A DNA stretch of 64,000 nucleotides from Ctenosaura bakeri (GCA_948474755.1 CAOLHI010000959.1:310001-374000); one strand, 5' to 3'. Positions 1-12,877 are shown, counted from the stretch's first letter. Notes: a model not told the origin generated them from the letters alone. Numbers and translations: made by a program.

Positions 1-257
1 TGTTTAGAACTTTAAAAAAGCTATGTGGATGTCTTAAAGCACATGCTAAACACTAACAATTCTGATTTTGATGCAGATGATTCTTTAGTAAGAGTGCTGC
101 TGCTGTCTAAGGCTCTTTGTTCATGAAAGAAGATGAAATTTAAGGAACTTCCTGATTAATGCCATAGGCGAACAGTGTACAATAGAAGACATATTTTGGC
201 AAAACAGTAAGAACAACCACCAAAATTATGGGATACATGCAGATGGCTACAACATTG

Positions 258-454
258 TTCTTGTTGTAGTTGTATGCCTTCAACTTGTTTCCAACTTAGG
301 GTGACCCTAAGGTGAACACTTTCACAGGGTTTTCTGGGGCTGAGAGTATGTGACATGCCCAAGGTCAGCGAGTGGGTTTCCATGGCTGAATGGGAATCAA
401 CCCCTGATCTCCAACATCATAGTCCTGCGCTCAAACCACTACACCACGCTGGCT
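258..454 (-). mobile_element. tRNA-derived SINE (Sauria-SINE-like), reversed
   Basis: On the minus strand this begins as a tRNA-like head with an A-box-like TGGTGTAGTGG (seen here as its complement near 430-450) and continues through the GGAAACCCACT-type body to a tail resembling the Bov-B 3' end (complement of CTTGAAGGCA, near 275). The same layout recurs at 13029, 27683, 42681, 44197 and 62360. Such SINEs are transcribed by RNA polymerase III and copied by a partner LINE. This copy is diverged and full-length or nearly so. Family name is from recognition of the sequence. Confidence 0.7.
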
Positions 455-1205
455 TTCCATATCTTTATCACACAGTATTTATTAAAAAACAAAATACTGC
501 TTATAGCAGGAAGGGGTGCATGCGATGCACTACATACCCAGACTAATGCCTGTCCAAGCAGGGCAGGAAATAACTAGGGCATCTGGTATAAAAAAGGTAA
601 TATTTGCTGAGATACACTGTTTTGAGGTGGGATCTAAACAGCTCAAAAGGTGTACCAAAACTGCAGATGTCCTAACCCCCCAGTTGCCTCCACATTGTCA
701 GTTTCCCCAATTGCCCAGGCTTCCCCTTCTCAAATTTGTACAGTGCTCAGAATTCTTCCTTTTTTCCTCCATACCCATATGACAAAGCAGCTGCTAAATG
801 ACCATATAGGGTGCCAAAGAACAAGTCAGATCAGTATTATTGGAACCTTAAGAGCACCACAAAAAAGGTTAAAATCCCAAGGAAGGAGACAAAATCTTTC
901 CCAAGCTCCAAAGGCAACCAGACTAAACTTGGGAAATCACATCAAAACACAGGGAAGGTGAACGTTCAGTGGGAAATGGGCTGGAAGCCAGGAAATCCAA
1001 TTGCCTATGATGAGATTGGCAGTCTTGTGAATCTTCACAGAAGATATCAGCTGAGATCACGCATTGAAGTCTTGTGATGGCCGTGGTTCCCAAGCACCAC
1101 AAGACTTCTTGGCCTACATCTGAGTGCTGCTTGGCCATGGTAGCAGCACCACACTCCACCTCAGTCCAAGTAGGTGAAATTTTTATTACCTTTTAAAAAT
1201 ACTAC
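455..1205. other. No recognisable feature
   Basis: Overlapping short open frames occur here (up to about 100 codons) but none shows a domain, a signal peptide or a splice context. I see no repeat I can name. Confidence 0.4.
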
Positions 1206-1409
1206 AGGCTAAAAATAGCTATTAGTCACAACTAGAGTAGATACATTGGCCTGAATTGAATTCCTGGTTCCAAATATAGAATAAATTAAAATCAGTTTGA
1301 TTGACATAAATGTTGACTCATTATATGACTATAATGAGTCAACATTTATGTCAATCAAACTGATTTAATGGGTCTACTCTTGTTTGGGCCTGAAAATTTT
1401 ATTAGAATC
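1206..1409. mobile_element. Old palindromic MITE-like element with perfect 36-bp hairpin
   Basis: Positions 1289-1324 and 1331-1366 are exact reverse complements separated by a 6-base loop. The flanks carry AACTAGAGTAGA on the left (about 1230) and the complementary-type TGGGTCTACTCT on the right (about 1369), followed by GGGCCTGAAAATT. The same arms occur at 6913-7038 and 26024-26133, with single arms at 27018 and 31320, so this is one copy of a dispersed foldback family. The outer arms are diverged while the inner arms match perfectly. Confidence 0.6.
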
Positions 1410-2359
1410 AGTGGGACTTGTATAAATATGGATTTAACAAGTTCTAGTGATTCAATGACATTGGTCTAATTAGGGCTAACAACTGGATAATCCCTTCTGA
1501 AATTATTCTATTTCCTAGACCAATCATGGTATTGTCCTACAGACCACAACTGGAACTGAAGGGTGAAGGAAACAATAGTAATATCCTCTGAACTCTGGGA
1601 CAGGCCGCACATCTCCAGATGAGCCTCTATGCTCAGAAGTAGGGATGAAAATAATAGAAAATACTTTTTGTTGACTATCTTAGCAAAAAAATAAAAAGTC
1701 ATTTTTGTTTGTTTGTTGCTGTTTTTGAGAGTTGTTGCAATAAATGAACCTTACTTTGACCCTTGCAGGGCTTGTAGTATGATTTAGAGAAATTGCTCAC
1801 AAACAATGCACATAATTTAAAATGTGAGTTAAGATGTAACAGTCAAAATGTAAATACTTTAGCAATATGTACAAGCATTCCTCAGTCAGGAAAAATACAT
1901 AAAATCCATATATACCTGAAGAGCAAAAATGTGCTTAAAACAAATATAAATTTTTCTTGCAAGAATTAGAAACAAAGCATCAGAATTTGATAACAGAACA
2001 ATCACTGTAAGAAAATGCAGATGAGATTTAGGGAAACACGATGAGATAGAGTCTGTGTTTCACATCCATGATAAGAATCCTTATTCTCTGTCTTCAGCTG
2101 CTGCAAGCTTGGAGAACTGTTAGCATCTAAATTATGAATATGGATCGGCCAAAAGGAAGTATGGTGAAGAGAAGAATAGGGCTGTATATGCCTCTGGCAT
2201 GCACAGCCCGGTCAGCCTCAGGACAAGCCTCAAATGGGCTGCCAAATTTAGCATTTCTCTGGACATAGTGCAATTAATTTCAGCACCGTGCAGATCAAGG
2301 GTGGTCAGAAAAGCCTAATATTTATACACTGGTCCTTCACAAAGCAATCTTCAACATGC
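1410..2359. other. No recognisable feature
   Basis: AT-rich unique-looking sequence. Nothing coding or repetitive could be named. Confidence 0.4.
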
Positions 2360-3201
2360 TGTTACCTCAAAAGGTGAGGGACCTTGAGGTCCACCAGCAG
2401 TACCAGCATTTCCTTAGGATATGAGGAATTATTAGCTCAAAGGAGGTCTGAAAGTGGAGGATAATGACAGGATCGTTTCACCTTTGCATACCAGTACTAA
2501 CTATAGAGAGGACTCTAGTTAAAAGTGAAAAGAGTATTTTATTGGAAATTAATAGATACACACAAGGAATCAAACAATCTCACAGACCGTAAAAGGCTAT
2601 TGAAGGAAAAGGTGAGAAAGTTTTGATAGCAAGAGATTTTGGGTGGAAGGAGTGATATTTACTGGTCCTGAAGCATAAAATTGAAGATGAGTGGCTCAAA
2701 CAAGAGTTTGAAAGTAGCACAGAGGATGAGAGTCTGGGGTGCAGTGTAACACTCAATGCATTGTGTACTATGCACTACATAGTACAAATTACCTGGGCTG
2801 GAGCTGGGGTTTTTATACCCTATTTCCTACCCTGAAGGGGGGTGTGTTAATTGCTTTCTGGCAGAGCAAACAAAAGGATCCAGAATCGGCTGATTGTCTT
2901 AACTTTAGATGACAAAGCATTAGTGGGAGGCATGACAGTTTCTTAATGGCTTTGGTCAGATAAAGTGAATAGGGACAGTTTCCATAGGATATGCTCAGAG
3001 TAGGACTACTTGACTGCTTCACCAGGGCAGTTTTGTCTTCTATTGTATTTGGAGATCAGATTTTTAAGAGGATTATCCCAAACCCATTTGTGTCAGAGGT
3101 TTCTGTCTGATCCTCTTGAACTTATGACCTGGCTGTGCGGAGGTCGTCCTGACCTAGCACACACTTCAGCCAGTGTCCTTCTCCTGCATGTTTTCCAGCC
3201 A
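2360..3201 (-). mobile_element. Solo LTR (family A)
   Basis: An 842-bp block bounded by TGTTACC on the left and CCAGCCA on the right, that is TG...CA when read on the minus strand. Read on the minus strand it has a TATA box (complement of ttttata at about 2812-2818) and an AATAAA signal (complement at 2538-2543), the U3-R-U5 order of a long terminal repeat. Similar blocks lie at 5145, 9407 and, inverted, 40038. There is no primer-binding site, polypurine tract or gag/pol next to it, so it is a solo LTR. No target duplication is visible, which suggests age. Retrovirus-like versus Gypsy-like origin cannot be settled from the LTR. Confidence 0.65.
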
Positions 3202-5144
3202 TAAGTGTCAAGTATTATAAGAAAATGACATTTCTCATCAATTTTGCTATCCAGCTAGACAGGGGATGTAAGGTACTGTAATGCCTACAGCTGTAACAGA
3301 CTCCACTGGGTACTGGCTGTAATACTCCCACACTAGCTACAAAACAATTATTTCAGGGGTGGAAAAAGTGCATCCCACAGGCTGCATTAAGCTCCCTGGG
3401 GCCATTCTTTAATCCTTTAACCCCCTCCCAGCACCTGTCCCCCACCAAAAAGAAAAAAAAAATCAAAATCATATCTTTTGGAAAACAAACAAACAAACAA
3501 AAACCTTGTTTGACTGGCAATGTATCCTCATGTCTTTTAGAGGTTGGATGGGAATTTCTCACCTCCCGCTTTATTTTAAGTCCCAGAGAAGCTTTAAAAA
3601 AACCTGGAAGTAAACTTCTAGCTGGCCATTCATTTTAAAAGAGGGCAAAAATATGGTGAAATTGCCCTCTACACCTCTCAGAAAACCCTCTTTAAAAAAA
3701 AATCAGGAGGGGAACATGAAATTAACTTCCAACTCATCATCTATTTTTAAATGGGAAAAATGATAAAATTGCCCTCTACACCCCTTAGGGTACAAAAGGG
3801 AATAATGAGCCCCCTTTTAAAAAAAGAAAAAAAAATCAAGGGGATGTGGTGTTGGGGGGTGTCACCACACCTCCCAACCACTGACCACTACTACCACCAC
3901 CACAACAACATTTGTGTAGCAGATGAGAACACAGAATGCTATGCCTCCATGCTAATCAGAATTCTGTTGCCATGGAGAGATGGCAGTTTGCAGAGTGGTA
4001 CAAATTCATTCTGAAGAAACAGGCAAATCCAAAACAAGCCATGGGGATACCATCTTGGTGCCTCTAGGGAGTCATCCAGACATATTGAACACCAAGAACT
4101 CCCTGCCACCAGTCACAGAGATAGGATTGGCACCCAGGGTCATAAGGCCCACAGCCAGAGTGGTCTTAGATCTAAGGCTTAGATTAGGTAGCACTGAATA
4201 TCATGGCAGCTACTAGACACACATGGGATTGTACTGTAAGCTTACTGCAGGTTTCCAACAGATTAAGTAAATAATTATATCACCAGCACATGGTTGTTGC
4301 ACTTGTAGCAATAAGCAGTGGGTATCCAAAATCCACATCCCACACCAACCTACAAGTGATTCAAATGTAAATAAAAAACAGAATCTTCACAGGTGTTGCT
4401 GTTGTCACAAAGTGTCTTGTGCCTTTCGATCACAAACAAGTCTGCTGATATCCCCATGGAGTCCCTAGAGGGAAAGCAGAAACAAGTCTACATCATCCCC
4501 CAGCCACATCCCCTGCCCGTTTTCCTGATGCAAGAATCCACATTTGGTCAAGCAACATGAGGACAACAGATATGCACAAGGCCCAGCATTATAGATCCAG
4601 ATGGAATGAGAGAAGATGCACCAAGAGAAAGAAAAGTAGGACATTCCCCAAGCACAAAGAGCAAACCACCTAAGTTACTCTAGGCCTTCCCTCCCCGACA
4701 ATGAGAGGAAGGTGGAGTACATAGCAGTTTATTAAGGGTAGGAAGAAATAACACCAACATGATCTATCAGGAAGCAGATAACATATGGTGATCACAATGT
4801 ATTGGCCAAAGCAAAGTCAGATGGCAAACAGGAGGGCCGCACTTGATAATTCCAGGTGCCCCATGAACTAAAACCAAGTGTCCAGACAACTGGCAGTCTT
4901 TTCTGAAGATTTGAGACACATCTGTGATTGGCTTACCCATCAGGCAGAAAATCTATATGCCATATAAGGGGGGAAATGCTGGTATTTCTACACACTGGGA
5001 GGAGTGCTAGCTTGAGGAGCTAAGTAATGGGGTGTGCAAAGCATAGCATTGTGACAAGACAGTATGCGGGAATTAATCAGATCTATGCATCTCTAGAAAA
5101 GAAGAAAACAGCCCACACTGGCTGAGCCAAAGTGACGATGTTGC
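3202..5144. other. Unassigned sequence between two solo LTRs
   Basis: I checked whether this could be the inside of a provirus flanked by the LTRs at 2360 and 5145. Neither LTR edge is followed by a purine tract or a TGG-type primer site, and no reverse transcriptase, protease or integrase motif is visible, so it looks like ordinary sequence. It contains the degenerate duplication at 3585-3845. Confidence 0.5.
3585..3845. repeat. Degenerate tandem duplication, about 130-bp unit
   Basis: Two consecutive blocks share the order: purine/pyrimidine spacer, a stretch with ATTGCCCTCTACACC (3661-3675 and 3767-3781), then a CCCT...TTTAAAAAAA run and ATCA(A/G)GGGG. The units differ by many substitutions, so the duplication is old. 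Confidence 0.55.
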
Positions 5145-5932
5145 TGTTACCTAAGAGGCGGGGGGACATTGAAGTCCACTGACAATGCCAGCATCTCCTT
5201 GGAATTTGGGGGAATTATAGCTCAAAGGAGGCCTGCAAGAGGAGGACAACAGCAGGATATTTTCACCTATGTATACCAGTACTAACTGCAGAGACGACTC
5301 CAGTTAAAGGTAAACAAAGTACTTTATTTGAATTGACAAACATGTGGGAAACCAGACACTCTTAAGAAAGTGAGGTGAGAAAGGTTAGATAGAGAGATTA
5401 GGTAAAAAGGGTGATAGTTACCAGTCTTGAAGGGGGTCTCAGCAGAAGGGCTCAGACAGTGTCTGAGGGTAGCATGGAGGAATGGCAGTTTGGGGCAATA
5501 TATAATATGTACTACAATTGGCTGGGGTCAAAGCTAGAATTTTATACTGTATTTCACACTCTGAAGCCATTAATGGCTCTCCCATAGGACTGACAAAGGG
5601 GTTCAGAATGGGCTGATTGCTTAAATCCAGAGTGACAAAACATTGATTAGACTTATGATGATCTCATAATGTTTGGTCAGGCAGGGTGTATAGGGAAGAT
5701 CTCTGTAAGGTAAGGTCAAGAGATGATCTCTGATTGCTCACCAATCTGGGCAGTTTGTATTTCATTGTATTAAAAAATGCCTACAGCGTGAAGCAGTGAA
5801 GGGATTAGCAGAAACCCATCAGCATTGGATTTTCTGCATAATCCTATCTGACCTTTCTTGACCCTGAATACGTTCAGTGTAACCCCAAACATGTTCTCCA
5901 GTCAGTGTAACCCTGATCATGTTTTCCAGTCA
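5145..5932 (-). mobile_element. Solo LTR (family A)
   Basis: Bounded by TGTTACC and CCAGTCA. On the minus strand a TATA-like TATAAA lies at about 5540-5546 and an AATAAA at 5324-5329, at spacings matching the copy at 2360. The U3 terminus (right end) carries a direct duplication of about 28 bp: 5875-5902 and 5903-5930 both run TCAGTGTAACC...CATGTT(C/T)TCCAG. No target duplication or internal region is visible. Confidence 0.65.
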
Positions 5933-6013
5933 TTAATAAGTCTAATTATGAAAATCATGTATCTCGCAGGAGGAGGAGTAGGGTATGGTAACACTGCCAT
6001 CAGAGAAGACAAT

Positions 6014-6508
6014 GGCCCTTTCCACATGAGGCGAGTGAATCGTTCTGTGCCATTGTGGCTCTTCTTGGGTCCAAAGTAACACACACTGTCCCTTGAGCCC
6101 TTCTGCAGGACTCCTCCATTGGTGCAGGGTGAACCAGAGCAGTGCGAAGTCTGTAGATCTGTACTGCTCTGGCTCAAAATGGCGGCTTCCGGTGTCTTCG
6201 TGGGAGTGGACCAACCGCTGATGCTGGCTACACCCACAGCTCGCCCTTTGCTGATCACAGGCTTGCATTGGTGCAAGCCTGCGAATCTGCACAGGTAAGT
6301 AGGAACGCAATGGCGCATTCCAGAAAATGTAAATACCGGAATTTTCCAGTCTTTACTTAGCACGATGGAGGACCACTTGGGGGCAGGTTGGATTGGACTG
6401 AGGTGTAGAACTAAGTTAAATAGTCTGCACCTAGTCTGATCCAAGGTGCAGACGACCTCCATGCCAGGACACCTTGGCCCGTTTTAACTGTCTCGTGCGG
6501 AAAGGGCC
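6014..6508. mobile_element. 495-bp MITE with GGCCCTTTCC termini
   Basis: The left end GGCCCTTTCCACA and right end TGCGGAAAGGGCC are imperfect inverted repeats, flanked on both sides by AAT (6011-6013 and 6509-6511), a 3-bp target duplication. The inside is GC-richer than the surroundings and has no transposase. Minus-strand frames of 181 and 122 codons overlap it but show no domain and arise from the low stop density of GC-rich DNA. The 3-bp duplication fits the PIF/Harbinger superfamily; the assignment is inference. Confidence 0.75.
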
Positions 6509-9406
6509 AATATGGAATCATCAGAGCATATCATCATGCCCATTGGAAATTTGGCCATGTTTCATCCCATCATTGCCAGCAAAATCTCCCTGCCATAAAG
6601 TGATCATACTCACAGATATTGTGGACCTGGGGTAGAGATCTCAAGGAAGGTAGACAGGTTCTCAGTGGTTAAATTATCTTTAAAGGGAAGTCAAGCTGGC
6701 TCCATTCTTGGCTTTGGGGTTTTAAATGTGTTTTTTTAGCTACGTTTTCTGTGTTTCTTCATAACTTTGAGAAGCATAATAGGCAGAAAAAAAATCAATA
6801 AATACTTTTAATACATAAATAAATAATACAAATGTTTGGAGCTTCTCTGAAATGTAGGTGCCAGTCATTTATGATTCTTTGTTCTCATCATCATCCATTC
6901 CTCACTTTGGTAAAAGCCTACAACAGATTGCTAGTTCTAACTAGAGTAGATCTATAGACTCAAATGCTGAACACTCATGTACATCTTATCGATATAATGG
7001 GTCTTCTTTAGTTGAGAGTAGCAATTGAATTTAGGCCCAAAACCTTTAGCAAATTCTGATAGGAACTCTATGAACTGTAATTTTTATTGCCCTGGTTATT
7101 GATTCAGATGGAATAATACATATCTGTGTTTATATATAAATTTCAATTTCCCAGTGTTCATCTTGGTGATTGAGACAGAGAGTAGGAAATAGTTTATAAA
7201 TAACCCTCAGCTGCATTGGTTTCCATATTTTTCTTCCTTGTTTTTCCAGAATGTCTCCACAACTTGATAAATTTGGGGAAGAAGGAAGTGGAGTGACAAG
7301 TAGGATAATGCTGAGATACCCTTACGATCTAGGCTAAAATCTATAAGAAGGGCTCAGTCCATACAAGTCTGCAGACACCACAATGATTTCTGTAATTTTT
7401 GTCCCTTACTAATTAGCAAAGGAGAGTAATAAGCCATTGCTTATGAGCTAGACCATTTTTGTGTATGACAGATCTCTATTTCAGAGTATGTACCTTTCAC
7501 AACTATCGTACCTATCTATTTGATTTTCCCCCCTACTTTCCACTTCTGAAATGTTGAAGTCAAACATTCAGACATCTGTCAGAATGTAGCTAAAGGAATA
7601 TTGTGAAGGCTTGAAAACAACAGAAAGCTATTTTTATTACCTCTCATTCAGTTTTTACTGGGGTTTTTCCCCATCCTTACGTTAACCTGGTTGTCATTGC
7701 ATGCTTTTTAAAATTACTATTATGGCTTAATTTGACAGCTTGGAAGGCTCCTGACTCACTTGCACTGTGAATTCAAATTGGTCTGTAATGTTTAACTGAA
7801 AGGTGCTGAAAATGTTAGGGATATTTTTTCATTTTTTTTTTATTTCTGCCATGATGCTGCTGAGAAAAACAGCACAACTGATGATGTTTGGTTGAAATAT
7901 TTAAGTGCCCATTAAAATGTGATGAAAGCAATTATGCAAGATTCCTGTGGCACCTCAACACATTATGGTTCTTCCTTGAGCAATGCTTTCTCGGAGAACT
8001 GCTTGATGTATGTTGACTACTGACTGGGCCCTTATTTCACTTCAGCTCACCAGGTGTGCTATCAACTTGGAGCCCATTATTCCTCTCTTGTGGACTCAGC
8101 AGGTAAGCAATTGAGCTTTTAACAAAGCTTTCTTCAAGAGTAATCTGTTTTATTCAATGACATCCATAGAATGCAGCCTGGCAGGGTTTATCCATCTAAA
8201 TTATTAAAAGTCTTCATTTTATGTGAAGTATAACCATTCATACATGTGCTGTCTCTACATTCCAGAAGTGGACCTACATGTGGTGCCCCTACATGTGAGA
8301 AGTAGCCCTAGGTACGGTGTCTCTACATGCTCAAAGTGTCTGACAGATCTTGAGATTGTTAGCCATTTTTTTAAAAAAGGAATGCACTCTGAATTCAGAC
8401 AAATACTAAATCAAACCTAGCTGATTCAGACAGATCTGAGAGATGTCCAAACTGAAGGAAGCCTCTTCTGATGTGAACTGAATCTAAATGCTCCTAAAGA
8501 ATTGTTAGCATCTTTCATTCAGATGGACTCAGAAACTAAATTCTACATCTGCAAAACTGATATATTTGTCTCCAAATATTTCACATAAAGAACACACTAC
8601 AGGGAAGGGAAAGGAGGAAGGATGGTTTTGTGATTGGTAGTTTTAGCACTTAATAACAGTGAACAGTTGTGTCAAGTTTCTCTAGGATATGTGCTATGAG
8701 AGAACGATAATGAAAGACTATTCTGGGATTTGTCCACTGTGCAACACACTTTGCAATTTTCTTTCCAAAAAGAAGGAATGTTGAAACAAACATTTTAGCT
8801 GGAGTCTATTGGACCTGGAAGAATGTATCCTTAGATGTTTCACTGGAAAACACTAGATGTTCACGTCTTTATGCTTATTGTACTGGATTTTCAATTGTTG
8901 GTAACTTTGATGCCAACTGAGGAAAAAAGAACAAAAAAAAAAAAGCTTAAATTATTTTTTGTTCATTATAACTCATTGGACTCTGCACTTATACTTCTGA
9001 AATTTTTCAGGTCTTCAGCTTAGGAATGTCATTGTGATGCGTACAGGTCTAACACAAATTGCCCCAAATCCATGTTAAAAATTTAGAGGAAAGCAAATCA
9101 TCCCTCCTCCCCCCAATATGAATACCCTTCTTCCATCCAAAACTGATTGTCTCCTTCTGAAAACTTGTAGTTTTTTCACTCGTGTCATCTTTGTTCTAGT
9201 TGCCATCTTCATAAAAACTACCCCCTCCAAAAGAAAGAAAGAAAGAAAGAAAACTAATGATTTATACAAATCTATTTTTTGGAAGTAAAGATGCAAGCAT
9301 AAAGTGATTAGTGAGAGAGAGGAGTTTAGGTAATGTTTATTCTTTGTTTCACCTTTTTTTAATCTTTGGTATATATACTTAAGGCTTTTGCTTCCTTCTT
9401 ATCTGT
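6509..9406. other. Mostly unassigned AT-rich sequence
   Basis: Apart from the palindromic relic at 6913-7038 and a short (GAAA)n near 9232-9251, I see no feature. Frames are short and lack domains. Confidence 0.4.
6913..7038. mobile_element. Old palindromic MITE-like relic
   Basis: Contains AACTAGAGTAGA (about 6939) and, after a central segment, ATGGGTCTTCT followed by GCAATTGAATTTAGGCCC, the right arm of the family seen at 1206 and 26024. Arms are diverged but the order is kept. Confidence 0.5.
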
Positions 9407-10260
9407 TGTTACCCCAAAACATGGGTGACTCAAGGGTCCACCTGCGATGCTAGTACCTCTGTTCAAAGGTGGGGAATTACTTAGCTCAAATTAGGAGGCC
9501 TGTGCGAGGGGGATAACCAAATGAAACCTTTCACAGATGTTTAAGGGGTCCTAGCAAGCAAGAACCAACCAGAGATTCCAAAGTAATCACTTTTTTTAAA
9601 AAAATAAAAAGGTTCAATCATGCACACAAAAGATCCAAGCACTCACACGCTTGCACAAGAGTAAACTAAAGGATAAATGGAGGAAAGTTGTTGATAATGG
9701 AGTTTTAGAGAATGGATGATAATTATTAATCCGGAGAGCCACATAGAAAGCAGCAATGTGACTTAGACTTGTGCCTAAGGACAGTATTTGTTCAGAGATC
9801 AGAGCAATAGCAAGCGAGATAATGCACCAAACTGCTCAAAAGGGAGGGTTTTTATACTAAAATCTACCTGAAGACCATAGGTGTGAATTGAATGGCTGTC
9901 TGACTGAGCAAACAATGGAGACTGCTACATGGACAGTGGGGTACGGATGGATTTAATGGTCTTAATGCTAGGTGAAAAAGAGTTAATGGCTATCATAATA
10001 GCTCTGTAATGGTGGACAGGTAAGGGAACAATACAGGGAAACATCTAGGTGTTAGGAAAAAGGGCTGTTTTGGTGGGAACTTCCCATTGCTACTGAGTGG
10101 TATCAGAGACATTGCAGCTTCAGTTTAAGCCTATTATCTCTGGAGTTATCGTTACCTGGTAATTTGCCTGAAAATGACCTTGGCTACACCTAGAGGGGAT
10201 CTTCTGAACTACAGCACACATGTTCAATCAGTAATTTTCCTCTGCTCGACCTTCCAGTCA
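9407..10260 (-). mobile_element. Solo LTR (family A, diverged)
   Basis: Starts with TGTTACC and ends with TTCCAGTCA. A minus-strand TATA box lies at about 9848-9856 and a degraded polyadenylation region near 9590-9615. The body shares AATTA-TAGCTCAAA-GGAGGCCTG-type segments with the copies at 2360 and 5145. A tandem duplication at its U3 end (10243-10264 and 10265-10287) makes the right boundary uncertain by about 23 bp. No internal genes or target duplication. Confidence 0.6.
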
Positions 10261-10287
10261 CCTCAGCTCGACCTTCCCAGTCACCTC

Positions 10288-12504
10288 AGGATCCATTTTA
10301 TATTTATGCCAATTCATGTATTTGCTAATCAAATCACATTTCATCAATTAAACCATATCAGATCTGGGGGAGGGTGCAGGCTGGTAACACTGTTCAGGTC
10401 ACTTTTATCTACTTCAAGAAGTTACCTAGTCTTTTTGTTCCTTTTTGTCTGTAGTGGGAACATCCATGGGGCTGCAACATCAGTAATGGATGCTATGTCA
10501 TCCCCACACATGAGAGCCAGTTTGCCAGCACTTTTGTAACAAGGTATAAGTCAACTTCTTTTAGTTATCTCCTTTCTTATCCTAAGGTGGATTTCCTGAG
10601 ACAATTAATGTAAGCCGCACAAGAGCATCCTGAGTAATTACTTCTATTTCTACCACAAGCTTATATTGTACCAACCCAGCTGCACTCTCTTTAATATTCC
10701 TACACTACAAAACATTTCTATACTTCTTTGTCTCTCCCCCCTCCGCCCATTTTCCCCTCTCCTTCCTTCCTTCCTTGCTTGCTTGCTTCCTTCCTTTCTT
10801 TTTTCCTTTTGGAATCTTCAGACTATTCTTGGACAAAATTTTCTGCACCTGTTCTGAAACTTAGCAAGAGATATCCCCCAGAGACAAGTTACTCCAGCAA
10901 TTTTATTTTATTTTATTTATTTTGAGGGACTATTTTGTTGTCATTCCTCCAGATCCCTGCAATTATTTGCCTCCTGGGAGTCTGCTAGATCTACAAAAAT
11001 TAGGAAAAATGGAAGAAGATAGAATAAAGTTATAGCTGTTTCTTGATCCCCATGATAGGCAGTGGAAGGTATGCATATTTGTATTTCTGAATCAAGATTC
11101 AGATTTGGACTGCAATCATATTAGACAGCACCTGTGTTGTTTTGGGCTGAATTGGGCTGCTTTCCAAAGTGCAAAAGAAGAGTCTGAACTGAATCTTGTG
11201 GTCAGTGCACATCCCTGGTTTTTAATGATAGCTTTTTTGGAATGAAATACACACTATTACCTGGTACAGAATTCTCAATCTTCTCTTTTGTGCTGAAGTA
11301 ATGAACTATACTGTAGGTTACATTTCACTTTATATTTTGATCTCAAGCAAGGAAAACAACAGCCCTATATTTTCTCCCTGTCTCTCAAATAGTGTAATAG
11401 CCCATCTTTTCAAAAGTATTTGAGAAGCATTTTGGAAAATGCCAACATATTCTCCATACTGTTTACAACAGCTGTATTTGCTACTCAGTGATTCCATGTC
11501 ATTTTTATTGCAGAGAGAGAATCCAATTTCACTCCCTACTTTTTTTTTCCTTACAAGCTAAATGAACATATACATGTGAAAAACCTTCACTGCACAAAGA
11601 TAAAAAGGATAATTCAGGTGGAAGATGAAAACAAGAATGAAGATCTTCAATAATCAACCTTATCCACTAATTAAAAATGCAACCTTTTCCCATAACCTCT
11701 TACGCTCAAGTTATCCCTTTATATTTTCAGAGACCCAAAGATTATGAAGGCAAACGTAGGAACAAACATTCTGCTTTTTTTTTTTTAAAAAAAGCAGATT
11801 TGCCTTTCATGCAGTAAAGCATATTTGTACTGTATACGGATTGAATAAGGTGTGCTTGTCAATATATAAGCTAATTTATCTCTACATCAGCAGAATATCA
11901 TACTCATAATTTAGAGTGTTTGAGATATGAAATGCAATCTATTTATAGTCTATAAATATAATTTACAAACTATAAACTATAAATAGAAATATGAGCTATA
12001 GTTTAAACAAAAAGATAGCTTCCTTTACAGTGAAACTGGTGAGACTTAAATATCCACACATGAAAGCAGTTTAATCCGGGCTTCAGGTAATGAAAATATA
12101 ACTGTAGTAGTTGCATGTTGGGCTTTTTTTGTTTTAAAGCATTGTTTTACTGTTTAAAATCACGTGCACAAACTAGTCTCCATTCAAGCAATGACTATGC
12201 GCTGTCATCCCAGTCTTTATGGAATAGAATGTTGCCTTTACACTGATTCAAAGAACTGGTCCTACCACTTCAGTACAGTCCATGCATATTGGAATCTTCT
12301 CTCCAACACTTCAAACAGTGGCTTGTCCAATTTTTCTCAGAGATGCCACATACTAAAACATATGCATGCAAAGAGGGGCATTCCTTTCTCAGAAATACAA
12401 CATCTGTTGTTTCTGTTGATGAGATTACAAAAAGATAGCTCATTAATGGTTTAAGCCATAAGGCTAGAAGTCACAGACATGCCTTGGAGTCTTGTCTATA
12501 ATTT
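10288..12504. other. Mostly unassigned AT-rich sequence
   Basis: Contains a TTCC/TTGC-rich pyrimidine run (about 10757-10802), a (TTTTA)n stretch near 10905-10922, a short T/A hairpin near 11772-11806, and an AT-rich inverted repeat at 11939-11990 whose arms read CTATTTATAGTCTATA and its near complement. No gene seen. Confidence 0.4.
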
Positions 12505-12877
12505 TTGAAAATACTTGGAGAACAAACAGTGTCCCTGTGGACCAGAAGTGAGCCAATATTGTCCCAATCTTTAAAAAGGAGAAGAAAGAGAATGTGGCCA
12601 ACTATTCACCTGTCTGTTGGATGTCACTACCAGGAAATGTTTTAGAACAGATCATTAAACATTTAGTGCTGTAATAACTAGGAGGCAGCATGATTTTTTT
12701 CAAAAGCAAGTCATGTCAGATTAATCTTATTTTTTAACAGTGTTACAAGCTTGGTAGAACAGGGCAATACTGTTCTTGCAGTCAAACTGGTAAACGGGAA
12801 GAAAGATAATACAACTGCTAGGTGGATTTGTAGCTGGCTAATAGACTAGATTGAAAAAGTGTTTCTCAATCTCTGTC

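Noticed and set aside
2360..5932. A provirus with LTRs at 2360 and 5145
   Set aside because: The inner edges lack a primer-binding site and purine tract, the intervening 1.9 kb has no pol or gag motif, and the outer flanks do not match.
5917..6462. Minus-strand frame of 181 codons
   Set aside because: It overlaps the 495-bp MITE and runs past its edge; there is no domain, and low stop density follows from its GC content.
8041..8115. Possible exon with splice donor (AG|GTAAGC near 8100)
   Set aside because: A single donor-like match without an acceptor, an open frame or a recognisable peptide is not evidence of an exon.
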